64,000 bases of DNA from Ornithoclostridium sp944380285 (GTDB lineage: Bacteria; Bacillota; Clostridia; Christensenellales; UBA3700). The translations under genes and the position numbers were made by a program. The DNA lies in assembly GCA_963931165.1 (NCBI GenBank), contig OZ006985.1, forward strand, positions 1,054,001-1,118,000, given 5' to 3'. The notes below the pieces were generated by a model. It was given only the letters and a program-made list of their open reading frames with translations. It did not search any database and had not been told where the DNA came from. This document shows positions 8,734 through 17,096 of this stretch, one piece after another; positions within the stretch are counted from its first letter, which is position 1, and the number at the start of each line of letters is the position of its first letter.

Positions 8734-9875
8734 GAGTCGCGGTGATCGGGGTCGGAAGGATGGGCTCGCGCCACGCGGACAACTTCGCAAAGGGCGCGGT
8801 GCCGGGCGCACAGCTCGGCGCGGTCTGCGACATCGATCCCGAGGTCAGAGCCAAGGCGGAGCGCAAATGGCGCGTCAACGCATATGCCGACTTCCGCGAT
8901 CTGATCGACTCGGGAGACGCCGAGGCGGTCGTCGTCGCGACGCCGCACTATTCGCACGTCGAGATCTGCAAATACGCTTTGGAGCACGGACTGCACACCC
9001 TCGTCGAGAAGCCGATCGCGGTCACGGCAAAGGACGCGGCGGAGCTGATAAGTGCAGCAGACAAACACAGGGACGCAATTTTTGCGATCATGTACAACCA
9101 GCGCACCAATCCGCTTTACGCGCAGGCGAAGCGCCTCGTCGAGAGCGGACGGCTCGGCAAGATCATCCGCGCCGACTTCACCGTCACCGATTGGTACCGC
9201 TCGCAATACTACTATGACATGAACGGCTGGCGCGCGAGCTGGTCGGGAGAGGGCGGCGGCACGCTGGTCAATCAATGCGTGCATCAGCTCGACCTGTTGC
9301 AGTGGATACTCGGCATGCCCAAAGACGTGGCGTGCAAGTGCCGCACCGTCGGCAGGAACATCACGACAGAGAACGATGTGACCGCGCTGTTCGGCTACGG
9401 CGACTTTGATTGTTCGTTCCGCGCGTCGACGCACGAACTGCCGGGGGTCAATAGGTTGGAGATCGCCGGCACAAAGGGACTGCTCACCGTGACGCGAGGG
9501 ATGCTGACCGCAAAGCTGCTGAGGATGGACGAGAGCGAGATCAACGCGCGCTCGCGCCGCGACTACGGCAACAAAGAGGACAAAAAGTATCGCACCGTGC
9601 GCAAGTTCTACGGCATAGGCAACTATCTTTGCGACGCGTTTTACGGGCAGCAATGCAGGGTGCTGCGCGCGTTCGTCGCCGCGGCGGAAAAGAGAGACCC
9701 GTCGCTGCTCGTCGCGAGAGGCGAAGAGGGGATGGGCGCGCTGTCGCTGATCAACGCGATGAATATGTCCGCTTGGACGGGCGCGCGCGAGGCGATCCCG
9801 GTCGACGCGGACGCATATGCGGCTGCGCTCGTCGAAAAGATCGAACAAGAGAGGGCGCAAAGCCCCAAACAATAA
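8730..9875 (+). CDS. Gfo/Idh/MocA-family oxidoreductase 2
   Basis: The 381-residue protein begins MRVAVIGVGRMGSRHADNF (Rossmann motif) and carries VEKPIAV with the catalytic Lys. The substrate domain has GEGGGTLVNQCVHQLDLLQW, the conserved GGG..DxxxHxxDL pattern with catalytic His. The ATG at 8730 follows GCGGAGG and overlaps the previous stop. It is clearly paralogous to the product of 10845-12014 (shared LYNQRTN, SGRLG, WYR.Q.YYD..GWR). Two paralogues flanking one TIM-barrel gene suggest opposite halves of an oxidation-reduction cycle on a sugar. Confidence 0.9.
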   Translation: MRVAVIGVGRMGSRHADNFAKGAVPGAQLGAVCDIDPEVRAKAERKWRVNAYADFRDLIDSGDAEAVVVATPHYSHVEICKYALEHGLHTLVEKPIAVTAKDAAELISAADKHRDAIFAIMYNQRTNPLYAQAKRLVESGRLGKIIRADFTVTDWYRSQYYYDMNGWRASWSGEGGGTLVNQCVHQLDLLQWILGMPKDVACKCRTVGRNITTENDVTALFGYGDFDCSFRASTHELPGVNRLEIAGTKGLLTVTRGMLTAKLLRMDESEINARSRRDYGNKEDKKYRTVRKFYGIGNYLCDAFYGQQCRVLRAFVAAAEKRDPSLLVARGEEGMGALSLINAMNMSAWTGAREAIPVDADAYAAALVEKIEQERAQSPKQ

Positions 9876-9897
9876 GGCAACAAAGGTGGAGGAAAAC

Positions 9898-10845
9898 ATG
9901 TCACAAGTCAAAATTTCGGGTTTTTACGACGAGGTCAGTTCCAAGCTGGACGACCAGATCGCGCTGATCAAAGAGTTCGGCGAACAATACCTGTGTCCGC
10001 GCGTCGTCGACGGCAAGAACATCGCCGACTACACCGCGGAAGAGTTCGCGAGGGACATCAAACCGCGTCTCGATGCGGCGGGGATCAAGTTCTCGTCGAT
10101 AGGTTCGCCGATCGGCAAGATAGGGCTGTACGACGACGCGGCTTACGAGTCGCAGCTCGCCAAGCTGGACGAATTGGTCAAGATCTGCGAATTGATGGGC
10201 TGCAAGTACATCCGCATGTTCTCGTTCAGGGTCAAGCAGGGCGGCGATTACGACACCTACTTCCCCGAGGTCGTCAAGAAATTGCGCGGCTTCCTCGAAA
10301 GGGTCAAGGGCAAGGACGTCATCTTGCTGCACGAGAACGAAAAGCGCATCTACGGCGACACGCCCGAAAGGTGTCTGCAACTCTACACCGAGATCAACGA
10401 TCCTCAATTCAAGCTCGCTTACGACGCGTCCAACTTCATCCAATGCGGCGTCAACGCGCCCAAGGCGTACGAGATGCTCAAGGACTATGTCGCCTACTAC
10501 CACATCAAGGACTGCTCGCCCGAGAAGGTCGAAGTGCCGATAGGGCTGGGGCTCGGAGGCTATGAGGAGATGATCCGCGATCTCGTCGTCAACAGGCATT
10601 ACGACGGCTTCATGACGCTCGAACCGCACACCGGCAAATACGCCGACCACAAAGTGCTGTTCCACATCTTCGGCTGGGTTACATGGATGCTGCCGTATGT
10701 CGGCAAGTGGAACAAGATCTTCAAGCGCATCGACGCGGCGAAGAACATCGCGCCCATGCAAAAGGTCACGCGCAAGGACATCTTCACATGGCAGTACAAG
10801 GGGCTCAAAGACATCCTCGACAGGGTCGAGAAGGAGAACGCATAA
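9898..10845 (+). CDS. Sugar phosphate isomerase/epimerase (xylose-isomerase-like TIM barrel)
   Basis: The 315-residue protein has the AP-endonuclease-2/xylose isomerase fold: start QVKISGFYDEVS, a Glu in LLHENEK (metal ligand), DASNF, YYHIKDCS with HxxD, and a late Glu in MTLEPHT. These four ligands match the divalent-metal site of the family. The RBS GGTGGAGG precedes the ATG. It lies between two paralogous Gfo/Idh/MocA genes with no spacing to the second (TAATG). Related proteins act as 3-keto-glycoside eliminases or epimerases next to such oxidoreductases, a precedent that fits but is not proven here. Confidence 0.88.
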   Translation: MSQVKISGFYDEVSSKLDDQIALIKEFGEQYLCPRVVDGKNIADYTAEEFARDIKPRLDAAGIKFSSIGSPIGKIGLYDDAAYESQLAKLDELVKICELMGCKYIRMFSFRVKQGGDYDTYFPEVVKKLRGFLERVKGKDVILLHENEKRIYGDTPERCLQLYTEINDPQFKLAYDASNFIQCGVNAPKAYEMLKDYVAYYHIKDCSPEKVEVPIGLGLGGYEEMIRDLVVNRHYDGFMTLEPHTGKYADHKVLFHIFGWVTWMLPYVGKWNKIFKRIDAAKNIAPMQKVTRKDIFTWQYKGLKDILDRVEKENA

Positions 10846-12014
10846 TGGACAAAGTAAGGTACGGCATCATCGGCATAGGCAAGCAGGGAAGCAACTATGC
10901 CAAGAGGCTCTTCAAGGGCATGGACAAGAACGGCGTGCTCGCCGCGGTCTGCGACATCAAAGAGGACCGCAGACAGTGGGCAACAGACAACCTCGCCGGC
11001 GTCAAGGTCTTTGAGGACTACAAGGAGATGCTCGCGAGCGACGCGATCGACGCGGTCATCATCGACACTCCGCACTATGCGCACCCCGGCATCGCGATCG
11101 AGGCGCTCGACGCGGGCAAGCATGTGCTTTGCGACAAGCCGGCGGGCGTGTTCACCAAGGCGGTCCGCGAGGCGGCGGAGCACGGCAAGACAAAGCCCGA
11201 ACTCAAATTCGGCATCCTCTACAACCAACGCACAAACAAGGTGTATGTCAAGGCGAAGGAGATCATCGATTCGGGCAGGCTGGGCAACCTCAAACGCATC
11301 GTCTGGATCATCACCAATTGGTACAGACCTCAGGCATACTACGACCAAGGCGGCTGGCGCGGCACTTGGGCGGGCGAAGGCGGCGGCGTGCTGATCAATC
11401 AGGATCCCCATCAGCTCGACCTGTTCACCTGGCTTGCAGGCAAGCCGATCACCAAGGTTTGGAGCGTGACCAAGACGGTCGGACGCAAGATCAACGTCGA
11501 GAACGACGTGACCGCGGTCTGCGAGTTCGAGGGCGGCGCGGAGGGAGTGTTCATCACGTCCACGCACGACGCTCCCGGCACCAACAGACTTGAGATCACC
11601 GGCGACGGCGGCAAGATGATCATCGAGGGCGGCAGCGACGTCACGATGAAGCTGACCTTTGTCGAGAACTTGGTGCCCGAGCCGCAATTCTCTGCCGAGA
11701 ACAAGGTGTTTATGGGCAAGATCCCGACCAAGACATACAGATACAAGCTCAACCTCATCGACATGATCAAGGGTGCGATCGAGCAGCAGCACATCAACGT
11801 CATCCGCAACTTCTCGCTCGTCGTGCTGGGCAAAGAGGACAAGCTGATCGCGCCGTACGCCGACGGGCTCAACGGCTTGACGTTCAGCAACGCGATCCAC
11901 CTGTCCGGCTGGACGGGCAAGCAGGTCGTCTATCCGATAGACGAAGAAGCGTACATAGCCGAACTCAACAAGCGCGTCGACGAAGAGAAAAACGGCGGAG
12001 TGAAACAGGCATGA
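10845..12014 (+). CDS. Gfo/Idh/MocA-family oxidoreductase 3
   Basis: The 389-residue NAD(P)-dependent oxidoreductase has a Rossmann start (VRYGIIGIGKQGSNYAKRL), the DKPAG motif with Lys near residue 97, and GEGGGVLINQDPHQLDLFTW holding the catalytic His. It is paralogous to the product of 8730-9875 over the full length. The ATG at 10845 overlaps the preceding TAA, and the stop overlaps the next ATG, so the three genes are translationally coupled. It probably oxidises or reduces a ring hydroxyl of a glycoside or free sugar. The substrate is not identified. Confidence 0.9.
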   Translation: MDKVRYGIIGIGKQGSNYAKRLFKGMDKNGVLAAVCDIKEDRRQWATDNLAGVKVFEDYKEMLASDAIDAVIIDTPHYAHPGIAIEALDAGKHVLCDKPAGVFTKAVREAAEHGKTKPELKFGILYNQRTNKVYVKAKEIIDSGRLGNLKRIVWIITNWYRPQAYYDQGGWRGTWAGEGGGVLINQDPHQLDLFTWLAGKPITKVWSVTKTVGRKINVENDVTAVCEFEGGAEGVFITSTHDAPGTNRLEITGDGGKMIIEGGSDVTMKLTFVENLVPEPQFSAENKVFMGKIPTKTYRYKLNLIDMIKGAIEQQHINVIRNFSLVVLGKEDKLIAPYADGLNGLTFSNAIHLSGWTGKQVVYPIDEEAYIAELNKRVDEEKNGGVKQA

Positions 12015-13957
12015 AGAGATCTTTCAAAGACGGAGCGATGGTCGTCGACGGCGTGCTCGCCGACATCACCTACTACGACGTCAGCAACAACCGCATCACC
12101 GCGCAGTTCGACGGCAGGGGAGCGATCTCCAAGTATGCGGTCATGAACAAGTTCTCGGTGTTCAGCAACTACTATTCCATCTATTCGGTCGACGGCGTTC
12201 CCCTCGATTGGTCGGAGCCGAAAACCGTATACATGTGCGGAAAAAAGCAGGTCACCGAGATCAAACACGCCAAGTGCGACATCAAGATCACCCAGTTCCT
12301 CGATGCGGGGACTAACGCGATCTTCGTACAGACCGAGGTCGAGGCGAAGCAGGCGATCGAGTTCTCGGACACGGTCAACTTCGGCATCAATTACAGCTCG
12401 TACGTCGAACAGCTGCTCGCCAACAGGCTCAGCGCAAAGACGATCGCGACCCTTCTTGCGGGCTTTGTCAGGAGCAAGCGCAACGGGTTGACGTCCGTTG
12501 GCGGACACAGCAGGCTGCACGGCGACGTGCTGGGCGATTTCTATATCGACTTCGCGATCAGCGACAACGCGGTCGCGCTCGAACACGAGAGAGGCTTCCA
12601 CAACCAATTCGCGCACGGCGCAAAGCTCGCCGAGGGCGAGGTCAAGAAGTTCCGCTACGTCGTCAGCGCGGGTACGCGCAACGACTATACGTTCAGCAGC
12701 GTGGACGAGGCGTTCGACCGTTTTGACGACGCGCTCGCCGAGGCGGACAAATACATAGAGGAGCTTGCCTGTCCCGACGGCGGCAAAGTCGCCGAGGTCA
12801 AGGGCAAGGAGTTCGCCGACGCCTACTACCGTTCGCTGCTCAACTGCTCGCTGTCCAACTATAAGGAACTGGGCAAGTTCAAGGGCTTCCTCGCCGGCAT
12901 CGTCTATCAATTCCCGGCAAGGACATACTACCGCGACGCATATTGGACGATATTGTCCGTGCTTCCGGTGCGTCCCGCGCTCGTCCGCAACGAGATCATG
13001 ACTCTCGCCGGCGGCATCAGCAAGAAGGGCGAGTGTCCGTCCGCGGTCAAGTTCAACTTCCGCAACTATTGGGGCAATCACTACGATTCGCCGTCCTTCT
13101 TTGTGATCATGCTGTACGACTACGTCCGCCACACCGGCGACACGTCCGTGCTCAAAGAGGAGTGCGCGTGCGGCACCGTCTACGACGCGGCGAGGCTCGT
13201 GCTGGACAGGCTCGCCGAGGAGACGGACGAAACGGGCTTGCTGGTCAAGGGCGGAGAATACAACCGCCGTGACTGGTGCGACAACGTCTTCCGCGGAGGC
13301 TACGTCACCTACGATGAGGCGCTCTATGCACGCGCGCTGTTCGCGATGGCGGAGCTGTCCGACGCGCTCGGCGTCTCGGGCGACGCTTGGTACGCCAAGT
13401 ACGTCAAGGTCAAGAAGGCGATCAACGACCTGCTCTGGGACGAGAGCAAGGGCTGGTACGTCAACTACAAGGACGGCGGTTTTGTCGAGGACAACCTGTC
13501 CATCGACACCGTGCCGATGGTGCTGTTCGGTCTGTGCGAGGGTGACAGGGCAAAGTCGGTGCTCGCCAACATGGAGAGATATCTCGAATCGGACAAGAAC
13601 AAAGAGCAGATCGCCGGCGATTGGGGCACTTTGAGCGTATATCCGTTCTACAAGCGCGCCGCCGACATCGTTCAAAAGTCGTCGCTGCCGTACTACTATC
13701 ACAACGGCGGAGACTGGCCCTATCTGTCCGGCGTCTACGCATACGCGAAATTGATGCACGGCATGGACTATGTCTATCCGATGACGCGCTGGTTCGAGTA
13801 CAACTTCGACAAGGGCAACTACACGCCGGTCGAGTTCTATTCGCCGCTGCACAGCCAAGGCAGCCTGCTCCAAGCGTGGAGCAGCACGGGCGCTTTCGTG
13901 ATGAGCTATCCCGACGGGAAGTTCTTCGACAAGCAGCTCACACAGAGGCAAAAGTGA
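12011..13957 (+). CDS. Six-hairpin (alpha/alpha barrel) glycoside hydrolase-like protein
   Basis: The 648-residue cytoplasmic protein (no signal peptide) has an N-terminal beta-sandwich and a C-terminal alpha/alpha barrel. Recognisable stretches are FPARTYYRDAYWT (near 300), RRDWCDN (near 420), LWDESKGWYVNY (near 475) and the substrate-pocket motif HNGGDWPYLSGVYAYA (near 565), similar in style to GH63/GH78/GH15-type debranching enzymes. Candidate acids are the Asp of YRDAYW and the Asp of GGDWPY. It closes a coupled block of sugar oxidoreductases, so a uronide or modified glycoside is the likely substrate. The exact GH family is uncertain. Confidence 0.7.
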   Translation: MKRSFKDGAMVVDGVLADITYYDVSNNRITAQFDGRGAISKYAVMNKFSVFSNYYSIYSVDGVPLDWSEPKTVYMCGKKQVTEIKHAKCDIKITQFLDAGTNAIFVQTEVEAKQAIEFSDTVNFGINYSSYVEQLLANRLSAKTIATLLAGFVRSKRNGLTSVGGHSRLHGDVLGDFYIDFAISDNAVALEHERGFHNQFAHGAKLAEGEVKKFRYVVSAGTRNDYTFSSVDEAFDRFDDALAEADKYIEELACPDGGKVAEVKGKEFADAYYRSLLNCSLSNYKELGKFKGFLAGIVYQFPARTYYRDAYWTILSVLPVRPALVRNEIMTLAGGISKKGECPSAVKFNFRNYWGNHYDSPSFFVIMLYDYVRHTGDTSVLKEECACGTVYDAARLVLDRLAEETDETGLLVKGGEYNRRDWCDNVFRGGYVTYDEALYARALFAMAELSDALGVSGDAWYAKYVKVKKAINDLLWDESKGWYVNYKDGGFVEDNLSIDTVPMVLFGLCEGDRAKSVLANMERYLESDKNKEQIAGDWGTLSVYPFYKRAADIVQKSSLPYYYHNGGDWPYLSGVYAYAKLMHGMDYVYPMTRWFEYNFDKGNYTPVEFYSPLHSQGSLLQAWSSTGAFVMSYPDGKFFDKQLTQRQK

Positions 13958-14008
13958 CGCAAGTCAAAACAAAAAACTCACGGAAAGTGATAACTGGGAG
14001 GTTATGAA

Positions 14009-15622
14009 TTGGAAAACACGATCGACAACACCCAAGAGTTGGATCAGCTCGTCCCCGACGGCGGTGACAACACCGCTGCCGACGACAGCAAGCTGATCAA
14101 CCAAAAGTTCCTGACGACAAAGGACTATGTGCTGTTCGCGCTCGCGAGATTCGCAAGCAGCGCGGTCACCGGTCTCGTTCAGGGCTACCTGCTGTTCTTC
14201 TTCACGGTCTGCGTTGGCATCTCTCCGACGGACGTCGGCTTGATGTTCCTGATCACGAAGATCTTTGACGGCCTCAACGACCCCGTCATGGGCATGATCG
14301 TCGACAAGACGCGTACCCGTTGGGGCAAGATGAGACCCTACCTCGTACTCGGCGCCGTGCCGTGGGCGATAGTCACGATCATGCTCTTTATGCCGGTCAC
14401 GAGCTTCTCGAGCGGCGGCAAGATCGCATGGATGTACATCACCTACATACTGTACGACATCACCGGTACGATCGTCGGCGTTCCGCTCGACGGCATCCCC
14501 GCGGTCGCGTCGCCCAACATGGACGAGCGCTCCAAGATGATCTCGGTCAGCCGTATCCTCGGCTCGATCGGCGAGCAGTCCGCGCTGGTGCTCATCTCGA
14601 TCGGCTTGCTCATCAGCAACGACGACTACACCAACACCTATATGGTCACCGCGATCATCATCGGCATCCTCGGACCTCTGTTCATGGTGCTGGGCGGCAT
14701 CAGGGTCAAGGAGAGGTGCGAACCCACCGAGACGACCCCGAGTCTGCTCGAAGGCTTCAAGTATATGTTCAAGAACAAGCCGTTCCTGTTGCTGATCCTG
14801 TCCAATCTTCTGACATTCTTCCGCAACTTGGTCAGCGCCGCGATCATGTATGTCGTCGCATACATCTACAACGACGGCTCGCTTCAGATCGCGTTCGCTC
14901 TGCCCGGTGCGATCGCGTCGATGATAGGTATGATGTTCGCGCCCAGGCTGAAGCGGATGATGGATTCCAAAAAGCTGTTCATCTTCGCGACGATTTGGCA
15001 CTCGGCTGCGCTTGCGATCATCTTCTTCATCTACTTGATGGGCGGTACAAACTTCATACTGATCGCCGCGCTGATGTTTGTCGCGATGCTGCCGGTCGGC
15101 GTGCTCAACGTCGTGCCGCACCTGATGGCGACCGACACGCTCGACTATTGGGAAGACAAGACGGGCGAGAGATTGGAGGGCATCACCTTCTCGCTGATGA
15201 GCCTTCGTTCCAAGGTCTCGTCCGGCTTCAAGGACTACTTCCTGTCGTGGCTGCTCGCGTTCTTCCTGTTCTCGCAGCCGCTGGCGTTCCTCAACGACCA
15301 CACCCCGGCGCAGACGGAGTTCACCAAGATGGGCATCTTCATGATCTTCACGATCATTCCGGCGATCACCAACCTCGTCTCCATAGTCCCGATGCTGTTC
15401 TACAACCTGTCGGGCAAGAAGATGGCGGAGATCGAGGTGCGTCTCGCGCACAAGCGCAAGGCGGAGTATGAGGCGAAACTCGCCGCCGAGCAGGGCGGCG
15501 CGCCGGCGGAAGGCGGGGCTGTCGCGGAGGACGGCAAGGTCGTCATCGACGGCGACATCGTCACCGAGACAAAAGAGGCGGTGGCTATGGACACCGTGCA
15601 TATCGACGGAGCGGAGGACTGA
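14009..15622 (+). CDS. GPH-family glycoside/hexuronide:cation symporter (MFS)
   Basis: The 537-residue transporter has 12 hydrophobic helices. MelB/GPH marks include GISPTDVGLMFLITKIFDGL followed by NDPVMGMIVDKTRTRWGKMRP (helix 2-3 loop) and DTLDYWEDKTGERLEG (helix 10-11 loop). The start is TTG at 14009 with GGGAGG 7 bases upstream. The ATG at 14004 is in another frame. The long cytoplasmic tails (about 35 residues at the N-terminus, 80 acidic residues at the C-terminus) are unusual for the family. In this operon it is the obvious importer of the uronide or glycoside. Confidence 0.9.
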   Translation: MENTIDNTQELDQLVPDGGDNTAADDSKLINQKFLTTKDYVLFALARFASSAVTGLVQGYLLFFFTVCVGISPTDVGLMFLITKIFDGLNDPVMGMIVDKTRTRWGKMRPYLVLGAVPWAIVTIMLFMPVTSFSSGGKIAWMYITYILYDITGTIVGVPLDGIPAVASPNMDERSKMISVSRILGSIGEQSALVLISIGLLISNDDYTNTYMVTAIIIGILGPLFMVLGGIRVKERCEPTETTPSLLEGFKYMFKNKPFLLLILSNLLTFFRNLVSAAIMYVVAYIYNDGSLQIAFALPGAIASMIGMMFAPRLKRMMDSKKLFIFATIWHSAALAIIFFIYLMGGTNFILIAALMFVAMLPVGVLNVVPHLMATDTLDYWEDKTGERLEGITFSLMSLRSKVSSGFKDYFLSWLLAFFLFSQPLAFLNDHTPAQTEFTKMGIFMIFTIIPAITNLVSIVPMLFYNLSGKKMAEIEVRLAHKRKAEYEAKLAAEQGGAPAEGGAVAEDGKVVIDGDIVTETKEAVAMDTVHIDGAED

Positions 15623-15625
15623 GCG

Positions 15626-16876
15626 ATGAAAAAGAAAATTCTCATCATCATAGCGACGGTCATGACCGTGTGCATTTTGGCGACGATGTTCGCAGGCTGC
15701 TCGCAGAGCGAAGAGGAGTTCTTCACCGAGATCAAAGACGGCGTTGAGGAATTTAACACCAAGTACGTCGACATCCTTGCCAACCTCAAAGAGGCGCAAT
15801 TCTCCGCCGAGTTCTCGATCGAACGTCACTTCAACGCGGCGATGGATCGCGGCACGACCGAGAGCAAGGGCTGGGATCAGTTCGAGAAGGCGTACAACAA
15901 GCTGTACGACTCCTACGCTCCCGACAACAACTTCATCGAAGATCTGTTCGGCAACAAGAGCGAGGAGCAGGAGGCGATCGACGCGCTCGGCATGGAGTCC
16001 AACGGTTGGTACGACCAATACGCGACCGTCAAATACTACCAGAACAACAGCGGCGACTTCTACATCGAGATGACGGTGTACGCGCCCGTATGGGAGAACT
16101 TCTATGAAGACTTCCGCGCGGCGCTTGAAGACTCCGAAAAGCTCGCCGAACTCGAGACGAGCGCGGCTGAGAGCGACGCGAACAAGTACAGATACGACAC
16201 GATCAAGGCGACCATCGACGGCGTGACCGTGACCGAGGTGCGCACCAAGGACGGCGCGACTGTCATGAGCGTCAACGGCGAGACGGCTTCGGTCGGTCTC
16301 ATCGCCGACGGCATTGAGCTGCTCGAGCAATACGGCGTGCACGACGCCGAGTTCAGCTCGGACGATCTGGTCGGCTTCTCCGACGGCAACAAGATCTACA
16401 CCCACGTCATGCAGGCGCAGTACAGGACGGTGTACGGCTTGCCCGAGACGACGCCCGAGTTCGACGCTCCCACGGTGCCGACCACCGCAGATCCGGCGGC
16501 GGTGCAGGAGTATCTGTCCGCGCTCGACGAGGAGCTTTGGATCTGGCAGAGCGAGCTGAATGCCTACTTTGACGATTCGCTCCGCATCGCGGAAAAGGGC
16601 GACTATTGGGAAGGCTTCGGCGAGGACATCATCTACGATTGGAACAAGATCGGCGCGATGGACACCGCTCGCTATACCTACGACTACAACAACAAGCACA
16701 AGAGGCTTGAGCAGATCGACTTCTACACCGAGCGCATCATGCCTTACTACACCGAAAAGAACGCGATCGACACCACGTTCGAGCTCAAAGCGGACGTGTT
16801 CGACAACACCCATCTCGTCATAGACTTTGTCTATCCCGAAGAGGGCGAGGAGTTCGCGGTGCCGAACATAGATTGA
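15626..16876 (+). CDS. Predicted lipoprotein, unknown function
   Basis: The 416-residue protein has a lipoprotein signal peptide (basic MKKK, hydrophobic core, lipobox MFAGC with Cys near residue 26). The rest is acidic, rich in Glu, Asp, Tyr and Trp, with no family that I recognise. It is the last gene of the uronate operon, 3 bases after the symporter gene, with GCGGAGGACTGAG as RBS, and is followed by a terminator. A surface role in capturing or sensing the glycan would fit, but the sequence shows only localisation. Confidence 0.75.
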   Translation: MKKKILIIIATVMTVCILATMFAGCSQSEEEFFTEIKDGVEEFNTKYVDILANLKEAQFSAEFSIERHFNAAMDRGTTESKGWDQFEKAYNKLYDSYAPDNNFIEDLFGNKSEEQEAIDALGMESNGWYDQYATVKYYQNNSGDFYIEMTVYAPVWENFYEDFRAALEDSEKLAELETSAAESDANKYRYDTIKATIDGVTVTEVRTKDGATVMSVNGETASVGLIADGIELLEQYGVHDAEFSSDDLVGFSDGNKIYTHVMQAQYRTVYGLPETTPEFDAPTVPTTADPAAVQEYLSALDEELWIWQSELNAYFDDSLRIAEKGDYWEGFGEDIIYDWNKIGAMDTARYTYDYNNKHKRLEQIDFYTERIMPYYTEKNAIDTTFELKADVFDNTHLVIDFVYPEEGEEFAVPNID

Positions 16877-16888
16877 CGTTTTCCGAAA

Positions 16889-16916
16889 GACCGCCGTGGC
16901 GACACGGCGGTTTTTT
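16889..16916 (+). terminator. Terminator of the uronate operon
   Basis: CCGCCGTG / CACGGCGG with a 4-base loop, then six Ts, 12 bases behind the lipoprotein stop codon. Confidence 0.9.
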
Positions 16917-17030
16917 CGTGCCAGGCGGGCGGAAGAGAGGCGACCGAACGCCGCCGCGACGCCTCGCGTCAAAGCGGCGATGGCAATGCGCGAAAGAGGA
17001 GTGTATGTAGTCGTCGCCCGGGGCAAATCC

Positions 17031-17059
17031 TTGACAAAGACGCAGCCGAGTGATATCAT
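17031..17059 (+). promoter_or_regulatory. Sigma-A promoter of copA
   Basis: TTGACA (17031-17036) and TATCAT (17054-17059) with a 17-bp spacer. Downstream, CTATTTTGATAG at about 17078-17089 is a small imperfect inverted repeat in the leader, but I see no classical CsoR or CopY operator. Confidence 0.75.
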
Positions 17060-17096
17060 ATAAGCAAACAAAGTCTACTATTTTGATAGGGATTGT

